A stretch of DNA of 12,841 nucleotides from an uncultured Lachnospiraceae bacterium. GTDB lineage: Bacteria > Bacillota > Clostridia > Lachnospirales > Lachnospiraceae. Each line of letters begins with the position of its first letter. The first letter of the stretch is position 1. The stretch lies in assembly GCA_947653315.1 (NCBI GenBank), contig CANTGP010000040.1, positions 1-12,841 on the forward strand, in the 5' to 3' direction. The notes under the pieces were generated by a model that searched no databases, had not been told where the DNA came from, and saw only the letters and a program-made list of their open reading frames with translations. Below, in pieces: positions 6,887 to 12,841 of this stretch. The translations under genes were made by a program, and so were the position numbers.

Positions 6887-8557
6887 ATGGGGAAACTAAA
6901 GGTTGCAGTTTTGGGAAAAATGCCGAGGAAAGGGTATTCCGGAGGGCGGTATTGTGCGTGGATGATGGCGGAGGCGCTGGCGCACGAGGGAAATGAGGTC
7001 TATGTCGTTACGAATTTCCTTCCGGAATTCCATAAGGATTTTGAAATTTATCCGCGCCATAAAAACATACGGACGGTATTGGTCAGGGATTTTGTCCGTA
7101 TTCCGCTTGATGAGGAACGGTTGGATTATGTGATATGCATACCGGCGATTGACAGCAGGGAGGGTTTTTATTACGCATGCCGTGCCTTTGCCCTTGCGAA
7201 AAAGGCACGGTTTGCCTTTATTAATTTTGAAACGCCGAACTGGTATCGGGAATATACGGAAATGGACCGTCCGGTCCGGGACTATTATGCGCTTAGGAAG
7301 ATTTGCAGGTACGGTTGTTTGGTTTTAAGCATTTCCAAGGAGGGACAGCGGTATGCGGAAGCATTTTATGACGCTTTTGCGCAGTCCACGGTTCACGTTG
7401 CATGGTCTCCGCCGATGAATTCCATGGTTGCGGATTCCGTAAAAGAAGAAAAAAGAAACCAGGTTTTAGTGTTTTTGCGGATTCAGGACAAGCATAAGGG
7501 CGGGGATGATTTTTTGGAGCTTTTGGGGGAATATATGCGCGGCATGGAGTGCGTATGTGTCGTGGGAAACGGCACGGTGGATGAGGAATTCCAAAAAGAA
7601 GCGGAAGAAAGGGCGCAGCAGTATGGAATTTCCCTGCGGTTTGAAAAATGTATTAACGATTACCGGAAATTCCAGGAAATAAAACGTGCAAAGCTCCTGT
7701 TGTACCCTTCCCATTTTGAGGGATACGGTTATCCGCCGGTGGAGTCCCTGTACTGCGGTACACCTTGTATTGTTTATGATTTGCCGGTATTGCGGGAAGT
7801 ATCAGGGGATGCGCTGATCTATTGCGAAAACGGCGACATTGCCGGAATGAGGGAAAAAGCGGAGGGACTGCTGCGGTTAAAGGAAACCGCGTACCGTCCG
7901 GTTTGTGTGGATACCGCGGAGTTTGCGGGACAGTCGGAAAGGCTGCAGCGTCTTTTGGAGGAACATCTTTCCGACGAAAGGCTTATGGCGGATGTGGGCA
8001 TGATGGCACGCAGCCGTATTTTCGCAAAAAAATACGGGTATGCGGTTTATGGTTTGTGTATGAAAATACGCGGGTGGATTGTTACGGAAGTGATAAGGGT
8101 TCCTAAAATCATCCAATACTGCATTGACCATGAAACCGTGATTTCCAAACGGTTGGATATCCGCAGGGAGCGGTGGAGACTGGTTAAAAGACAGTTGGAG
8201 CATAAGAAAATATATATATGGGGATGCGGAAAAGCCTATTATGCTATTTTTCCCAAATACAAAAGGCGGATTATCCCAACCGGTATTTTGGATGGAAACC
8301 CGGAAAAAACCGGAACCGCCGACGGGATTATGGGAAATTTGACGGTACAGTCCCCAAATGTTTTGGAGCGGATGGAGCCGGAAGAAATTGCCGTATTGAT
8401 TTCCAACAAAGAGGGCGTGGATGAAATCATCGGGCAGTTGGAAAATATGGGGATTCGGAATTACCATTCGTTATGTATGGTGGAGTTAAATGCATGCAGC
8501 AGTAAAGGATACCGGATGATGAAATTTTTTCGTGAAATAGGGCGAAAGAAAAGCTGA
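6887..8557 (+). CDS. GT4-family glycosyltransferase with C-terminal Rossmann module
   Basis: This 556-residue protein has a GT-B glycosyltransferase body followed by an added domain. The early loop GYSGGRY (16-22) matches the N-terminal glycine loop of GT4 enzymes. The donor-binding EX7E motif is present as E278-GYGYPPV-E286, followed by GTPCIVYDLPVLREV, typical for retaining transferases of family GT4. Residues about 441-530 carry the Rossmann-like module (G446-C-G448, Asp469 turn in LDGNPEKTG), here at the C-terminus, linked by a basic helical stretch. It probably transfers a sugar from a nucleotide donor in the cytoplasm; the sugar is unknown. A GTG at 6884 in the same frame could also start it, but AGGAG at 6874-6878 lies 8 bases from ATG 6887 and 5 from the GTG, so ATG is preferred. 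It follows the KPHP gene by 14 bases. Confidence 0.88.
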   Translation: MGKLKVAVLGKMPRKGYSGGRYCAWMMAEALAHEGNEVYVVTNFLPEFHKDFEIYPRHKNIRTVLVRDFVRIPLDEERLDYVICIPAIDSREGFYYACRAFALAKKARFAFINFETPNWYREYTEMDRPVRDYYALRKICRYGCLVLSISKEGQRYAEAFYDAFAQSTVHVAWSPPMNSMVADSVKEEKRNQVLVFLRIQDKHKGGDDFLELLGEYMRGMECVCVVGNGTVDEEFQKEAEERAQQYGISLRFEKCINDYRKFQEIKRAKLLLYPSHFEGYGYPPVESLYCGTPCIVYDLPVLREVSGDALIYCENGDIAGMREKAEGLLRLKETAYRPVCVDTAEFAGQSERLQRLLEEHLSDERLMADVGMMARSRIFAKKYGYAVYGLCMKIRGWIVTEVIRVPKIIQYCIDHETVISKRLDIRRERWRLVKRQLEHKKIYIWGCGKAYYAIFPKYKRRIIPTGILDGNPEKTGTADGIMGNLTVQSPNVLERMEPEEIAVLISNKEGVDEIIGQLENMGIRNYHSLCMVELNACSSKGYRMMKFFREIGRKKS

Positions 8558-8579
8558 GGAAAGGCAGGAGGAAGCAGGG

Positions 8580-11075
8580 ATGAAACAGCCGTTAGTTACC
8601 ATTGTCATTCCCATATATAACGTGGAAAAATATCTTGGCGACTGCCTGGAAAGCGTAGTTGGGCAGACTTACGGGAATTTGGAAATCATCGGTATTGATG
8701 ACGGCTCTGCGGACGGCAGCCATGCCATATTGGAGCAGTATGCCAAAAGGGATGCGAGAATCCGGGCGGTAACGCAGGAAAACAGGGGATTGTCGGCAGC
8801 GAGGAACAGAGGGCTCGGAATGGCCTCCGGCGAGTATTGTTATTTTTTGGACAGCGATGACGAACTGTATGAAAATTCCGTGGAAACCATGGTGGAACAT
8901 ATGCGGAGGCATCGGTTGGACATTCTGTATTTTTCGGGGGATGTTAAATATCAGGAAGAAAAGTTTAAGAAGATTCTGCCGGGGGAAAACAGGATATGGG
9001 TCAGAAAGGATTTTTTGGATTGTGTGTATTCCGGCATGGAATATTTTGGAAAGGTATTCGGGAAGGAACTGTTTGCTTCACCGGTACAAATCCAGTGTTA
9101 CCGGACGGGGTATTTGCGTAAGAACCATATGTGGTTTACGGAAGAGTACATTCATGAAGACCTTTTTTTTACCTACCGGGCGGCATTGTATGCCGACAGG
9201 GTCATGGCAGTACGTGACGCATTGTATTTACGCAGAATACGGGAAGACTCCATTGTGACAAAGGCGGAAAGCGAAAAGAATTTTGAGGGAAGGTTTACCG
9301 CATTTTATGATATTTTGCTGTTAAACGGGACATATGAAAAGGAAATGGAGAAAGAAAGGGAAGGGAATGGAAAAAGGAAGAATCTTTTGCCGGATGCAGG
9401 GATGGAACGGTATTTGAAGGAAGCGTATGAAAATGCGGCAAGGGTTTACCGTCGGCTGGACAGCGGGATGAGGGAGAAAATAAAGTTTAAGGAGAGTACA
9501 AAAAATATGTTGTTTACGGAAATGAAGAAAAGGCTTGGAAACGGACCGGCGGTTCCGGGGTACGGAACACGGATGGAACAGAAGGAAAAAATCGTGCTGG
9601 TGGGGGCCGGAAAAACCGGACAGGCAGCGGCGGAGTATTTCGGGAAACACCGGGTGGCTTTTTTTGCGGATAACGATGCGGGCAAGTGGGGAAAGGAATT
9701 TTGCGGGACGGTGGTACGGCAGGTGGAAAGTCTGAAAGAGGCGGAGCGGGAATATGATTTTGTCATATGCTCCAACAGTGAGACGGAAATCGCAGAACAA
9801 TTATGGGATATGGGAATTTCCCGTTTTTACGGCTTTAAACGGGGGTCCGTTTATGAATTGGAGCAATTCCTGACGGCCCATCATGCAGGAAACTATAAAA
9901 GTATGGCGTTGTATGGAACGGGAAGGGATGCGGCAAGGATTTACAACGATTTGGCCTGCATGGATATAATCAGGCCGGATTATGTCGTGGACCGGGACGA
10001 CAGTCCGCTCATTGGACAGGAGTGGAACGGATATAGCGTAAAACGGTTGGAAGATATCATCGGAAAGGCGGATTGTATTCTTATTGCGTCAAACCGTTAC
10101 CATATGGCAATTGCCGCCCGTCTGATGCGGCAGGAGAATGCGGCATGGGATGTTTTGGATCCGTTCCTGCTGCAAAGCTATAACAAAAAGAACCGGCTTG
10201 TGGTGAATCCGTATGAAGAAGTAAAGGGAATTGAAGCCTTAACGGAAGAAATCTACAATATGCGCAGCAGCAACAGGGAGATGGATTTTGACGCAATCGC
10301 CAAATATGTGGATGAAGTGGAACAAATGGAAAAAATTCCTTTGTTCGGGCATGTGGAAATCGAAACCATTAACCGTTGCAACGGAACCTGTTCTTTCTGT
10401 CCGGTGAACAGAAACGATGATCCGAGAAAGCTGCACCGGATGACGGATGAACTGTTCCAAAAAATCATTTTGGAATTGGAAGATTTGGATTATCAGGGAC
10501 GGATAGCCCCTTTTTCCAATAACGAGCCGTTTTTGGATGCCAAGATCATTGAGCGGACACAGTATATGCGCAGGCATCTGCCGAAGGCAAGGATTCATCT
10601 CTTTACGAACGGCACCATGCTGACGTTGGAAAAATATTTGGGGATCATCGATTCGTTGGACGAATTGATTATTGACAATTATAACCAGGAATTGGAAGTC
10701 ATTGAACCGGTGAAGGAAATTATGGAATACTGCCTGTCCCATCCGGCGTTAATCCCGAAAACGGATATTGTTTTAAGGAAAAAGGAGGAAATCCTTTCCA
10801 CGCGGGGAGGGGATGCCCCGAACCGGAAAGTAAAACAGACTTATTCCAAGGTCAGGTGTGCGCTGCCTTACCGGCAGTTCATTATCCGGCCGACAGGGGA
10901 GGTTAGTCTTTGCTGTAACGATCCTTTGGGGAAATGTACCTTGGGAAATGTGCAGGAAGAAAAAATAGTGGATATTTGGTATGGGGAGAAGTTCCGGCAG
11001 GTCAGGAAAGCCTTGCTGGAAGGGAGGGAGAATTTTCCCCACTGCAAGTATTGCGATACGTTTTACCTGAACTAA
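8580..11075 (+). CDS. GT2 glycosyltransferase, two Rossmann modules and radical SAM/twitch domain fusion
   Basis: This is one uninterrupted 831-codon frame with three kinds of domain. Residues 1 to about 300 are a GT2 (GT-A) glycosyltransferase: VIPIYN at 9-14, DDGSADGS at 40-47, RGLSAARNRG, and DSD at 91-93 for metal-nucleotide binding. Residues about 336-425 and 440-530 are two Rossmann-like modules (GAGKTG with DND at 364-366; GTGRD with D471). Residues about 590-831 are a radical SAM domain with C600-x3-C604-x2-C607 for the 4Fe-4S cluster, then C760, C778 and the pair C822-x2-C825 as a twitch/SPASM auxiliary cluster, with C779 and C786 also present. The radical SAM part is about the size of the butirosin dehydrogenase BtrN (from memory), so oxidation of a sugar or cyclitol is possible. 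The start follows AGGAGG (8566-8571) with an 8-base spacer. The reading frame stays open across all junctions, with no frameshift sign. Confidence 0.88.
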   Translation: MKQPLVTIVIPIYNVEKYLGDCLESVVGQTYGNLEIIGIDDGSADGSHAILEQYAKRDARIRAVTQENRGLSAARNRGLGMASGEYCYFLDSDDELYENSVETMVEHMRRHRLDILYFSGDVKYQEEKFKKILPGENRIWVRKDFLDCVYSGMEYFGKVFGKELFASPVQIQCYRTGYLRKNHMWFTEEYIHEDLFFTYRAALYADRVMAVRDALYLRRIREDSIVTKAESEKNFEGRFTAFYDILLLNGTYEKEMEKEREGNGKRKNLLPDAGMERYLKEAYENAARVYRRLDSGMREKIKFKESTKNMLFTEMKKRLGNGPAVPGYGTRMEQKEKIVLVGAGKTGQAAAEYFGKHRVAFFADNDAGKWGKEFCGTVVRQVESLKEAEREYDFVICSNSETEIAEQLWDMGISRFYGFKRGSVYELEQFLTAHHAGNYKSMALYGTGRDAARIYNDLACMDIIRPDYVVDRDDSPLIGQEWNGYSVKRLEDIIGKADCILIASNRYHMAIAARLMRQENAAWDVLDPFLLQSYNKKNRLVVNPYEEVKGIEALTEEIYNMRSSNREMDFDAIAKYVDEVEQMEKIPLFGHVEIETINRCNGTCSFCPVNRNDDPRKLHRMTDELFQKIILELEDLDYQGRIAPFSNNEPFLDAKIIERTQYMRRHLPKARIHLFTNGTMLTLEKYLGIIDSLDELIIDNYNQELEVIEPVKEIMEYCLSHPALIPKTDIVLRKKEEILSTRGGDAPNRKVKQTYSKVRCALPYRQFIIRPTGEVSLCCNDPLGKCTLGNVQEEKIVDIWYGEKFRQVRKALLEGRENFPHCKYCDTFYLN

Positions 11076-11112
11076 ATATAAGAAAATAAGAAAACGGTGT
11101 GGAGGAGACAGG

Positions 11113-12495
11113 ATGAAATATGTAATATTCGGCGCAGGAAAAATAGGAAGTTACGCTTACGGTTCTTTGGGGGCATGGCAGGTGGCATATTTTGCCGATT
11201 CCTATCATTACGGATACGAGATGTACGGGAAACGTGTGCGGTCTTTTCAGGAGATGGCGGATGATTACCGCTCATCACAGGATATGGTTGTCGTTATTGC
11301 CACAAGCCGGTATCAGGAAACCATGGCGGAACAACTGCGGAAAGCGGGAATCGAAAGGTATTTTATTTATGACGTATATATGGAGAGGGATCCGCTTGGC
11401 GCATATGATAAGGGGCTTCCGGTTTATTATCTTTACAGACAGCGGGTACAGATGACGTATGCGCAGATTTTGAGCGGTTATGACATAGCGGGATACAGGA
11501 AGATTGCGATATACGGGACCAATTATTATATTCACCATTTAATCTGTGCCATTATGAAACAGGCTCCCGGTGCGGAGATATCCATTGTGGAGGAAGGAAT
11601 CAGGGAGGGGCGTTATTTTGACCTGGGCTGCCGGCATATGGCTTTCCGGGAGGCAGTGGATTCCTGTGACTGCATGGTATTGAATGTCAGGACAGTGGAA
11701 GACGATATCCGGCACACCATCGGGCAGTGTTACAGGGAAAAATTCCGGATTGTCGATATGTTTCAAATAGAACATTTGGAAAAACGTTTTTTTCATCCGG
11801 AACTGGAGCGGTATAAGGGAATTCATGAGGGAAAACGTATGTTTATTATCGGAAACGGACCGAGCCTGAATGTCAGGGATTTGGATACGTTACATAAGCA
11901 CCGTGAGCTGTGCATGGCGTTTAACAAAATATACCGGGTATATGATAAAACGGAGTGGAGGGCGGATTATATCGGAATGTCTGATCCCAATGTCATAGAA
12001 AACTACATGACGGATAATCCGGAGCTTCCGGGTGAGCTGTTTGTGTATGACAATTATCATAGGAAGGTGCAGAATCCATACCGGGAGGGAATCCCGTATA
12101 TCCATGGGATTATGGAAGCGTATTACCCGAATTACCCGCAGTTTTCCGATGATATTACCAAAGGATTTTTTTGGGGTTCCACGGTTACGTATGATATCGG
12201 GTTTCAGTTTGCGGCCTATATGGGGATAAAGGAAATCTATCTGATTGGCGTGGACCATAGTTATCAGGGACATCCGTCGGAAAAGGGGAATCATTTTATT
12301 GATGACTACATTACGGAGGAAGAAGCGTCCATGTATAAGAGTGCGGTTTTTGAGAAAGAGAAGCTGACAAAGGCTTATGAAAAAGCGGAGCTTTACTCCA
12401 GGCAGAACGGATTCCGGATTTATAACGCAACCAGGGGAGGAGAGCTGGAAGTCTTTGAACGGGTGGATTTTGACTGTTTGTTTCCGGAAACTTAG
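11113..12495 (+). CDS. Two-module DUF115/Maf-like protein (MptE-like glycan transferase)
   Basis: This 460-residue protein starts with a Rossmann-like module (G7-A-G9-K-I-G12). A second, degenerate one follows at about 129-225 (IYGTN at 133-137, third glycine lost). The C-terminal half (about 237-460) carries GNGPSL at 247-252, WGSTVTYD near 354-361 and IGVDHSYQG near 378-386, the pattern of the DUF115/MptE-like family. In flagellated bacteria relatives (Maf proteins) are needed to attach nonulosonic or other sugars to flagellin, and sialyltransferases of family GT42 share a similar early GNGPS loop. A role in putting a glycan on a protein or lipid acceptor is inference, and the acceptor is unknown. 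Translation starts after GGAGGAG (11101-11107) with a 5-base spacer, 37 bases past the upstream stop. Neither signal peptide nor membrane segment was seen. Confidence 0.82.
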   Translation: MKYVIFGAGKIGSYAYGSLGAWQVAYFADSYHYGYEMYGKRVRSFQEMADDYRSSQDMVVVIATSRYQETMAEQLRKAGIERYFIYDVYMERDPLGAYDKGLPVYYLYRQRVQMTYAQILSGYDIAGYRKIAIYGTNYYIHHLICAIMKQAPGAEISIVEEGIREGRYFDLGCRHMAFREAVDSCDCMVLNVRTVEDDIRHTIGQCYREKFRIVDMFQIEHLEKRFFHPELERYKGIHEGKRMFIIGNGPSLNVRDLDTLHKHRELCMAFNKIYRVYDKTEWRADYIGMSDPNVIENYMTDNPELPGELFVYDNYHRKVQNPYREGIPYIHGIMEAYYPNYPQFSDDITKGFFWGSTVTYDIGFQFAAYMGIKEIYLIGVDHSYQGHPSEKGNHFIDDYITEEEASMYKSAVFEKEKLTKAYEKAELYSRQNGFRIYNATRGGELEVFERVDFDCLFPET

Positions 12496-12508
12496 AATTT
12501 TCCGGAAA
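12481..12508 (+). repeat. Two TTTCCGGAAA palindromes forming a possible hairpin over the stop codon
   Basis: The 10-base palindrome TTTCCGGAAA occurs at 12481-12490 and again at 12499-12508. Because each copy is its own reverse complement, the two can pair as a perfect 10-base-pair stem with an 8-base loop, CTTAGAAT, that contains the TAG stop of the DUF115 gene (12493-12495). No run of T follows, so it does not look like a classical intrinsic terminator. It could act as an mRNA-stabilising or processing structure, or lower expression of the next gene; both are inference. Confidence 0.55.
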
Positions 12509-12566
12509 TCAGGGTTCAAAAAGGGAAACGGTGAAAAATAAATAGGAAAAAGAAGGGATACAGGGA

Positions 12567-12841
12567 ATGGGAAAATATGTAATATTCGGAGCGGCAAAAC
12601 AGGGAACGGAAGTTTATCATTTAGTGGAAAAATTGGAAGGAGTGGGTAACGTAGCGTTTTTTGTGGACAATGACGAAAACCGTTGGGGCACCAAAGAAGG
12701 CCTGGAGGTGATCGGGGCGGGGGAACTTGCAAAGCGGGATCCCGACAGGAAGTTTGCCGTGATTATTGCCAGCAGTTATTACGGGGAAATACAGAGGCAG
12801 TTGCTTGATTTGGGTTTTGCGGAGGAAAATATTTTATCGGG
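12567..12841 (+). CDS. Protein starting with the Rossmann module, 3' end outside window (partial)
   Basis: The first 91 codons of a gene that runs off the window. They encode MGKYVIFGAAKQGTEV, a DNDENRWG turn and an AVIIASSYY strand, which is a complete copy of the Rossmann-like module seen in the neighbours. The start resembles the DUF115 gene closely: 17 bases (AAATATGTAATATTCGG) are identical at 11116-11132 and 12573-12589. What follows the module is not visible; in this locus it could be a glycosyltransferase, radical SAM, DUF115 or methyltransferase domain. AAGGG at 12553-12557 lies 9 bases before the ATG. It is separated from the upstream stop by 71 bases, the longest gap in the window. 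Confidence 0.85.
   Translation, partial: MGKYVIFGAAKQGTEVYHLVEKLEGVGNVAFFVDNDENRWGTKEGLEVIGAGELAKRDPDRKFAVIIASSYYGEIQRQLLDLGFAEENILS

Noticed and set aside
8580..11075. Gene fusion caused by a sequencing error joining a GT2 gene and a radical SAM gene
   Set aside because: The frame is continuous through two intact modules between the ends, and I saw no obvious internal ribosome site or stop remnant at the junctions. Only read data could exclude it fully.
12481..12530. Intrinsic terminator after the DUF115 gene
   Set aside because: A strong stem is possible, but it is followed by TCAGGGTTC rather than a T tract, and the next gene continues in the same direction and style.
11890..12732. Minus-strand open frame of 280 codons
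   Set aside because: It overlaps the DUF115 gene and the next gene start, is rich in Pro, Phe and Ile with no recognisable domain, and is a shadow of the sense codons.
1..12841. CRISPR arrays, tRNA or rRNA genes, insertion sequences
   Set aside because: No regularly spaced repeats, no recognisable RNA gene pattern, and no transposase or terminal inverted repeats were seen on either strand.

Overview
The window reads as part of a single co-directional (+ strand) operon for building and attaching a surface glycan, such as a capsule, cell-wall polysaccharide or flagellin glycan. The style suggests a Gram-positive anaerobe of the Clostridia, most likely the Lachnospiraceae. The reasons are strong AGGAGG-type ribosome sites, a purine-rich coding strand, base composition that looks moderate by eye (not counted), and protein architectures typical of clostridial glycan islands. 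The taxonomic assignment is inference.

Layout. The window opens with the last 18 codons of a short-chain dehydrogenase (3-59). It overlaps by ATGA a sugar-phosphate cyclase of the 3-dehydroquinate synthase family (56-1129). Next come a zinc-ribbon protein with a degenerate methyltransferase fold (1159-2142) and a Gfo/Idh/MocA oxidoreductase (2144-3172). These four look like a precursor-making block. A block of large multidomain assembly proteins follows: a Rossmann-HAD protein (3169-5247), a Rossmann-GT-B capsule-type transferase with a KPHP motif (about 5280-6872), a GT4 glycosyltransferase with a C-terminal Rossmann module (6887-8557), an 831-residue fusion of GT2, two Rossmann modules and a radical SAM/twitch domain (8580-11075), a two-module DUF115/Maf-like protein (11113-12495), and the start of another protein opening with the same module (12567 to the window end). 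Gaps are at most about 70 bases. No RNA gene, mobile element, CRISPR array or intrinsic terminator was seen, and no stretch over 300 bases lacks a gene.

How the genes may work together. The cyclase, the two dehydrogenases and the radical SAM domain are the kinds of enzyme that make and oxidise a cyclitol or unusual sugar. The three glycosyltransferase-type proteins would assemble it into a glycan, and the DUF115 protein may place a sugar on a protein acceptor such as flagellin. No substrate can be read from the sequence.

The most striking signal is one short Rossmann-like module (G-x-G near the start, an Asp-rich turn about 25 residues later, then a second hydrophobic strand). It occurs about eight times in six consecutive proteins, at N-terminal, internal and C-terminal positions, attached to unrelated catalytic domains. 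It may be a shared ligand-binding or docking unit of this assembly system.
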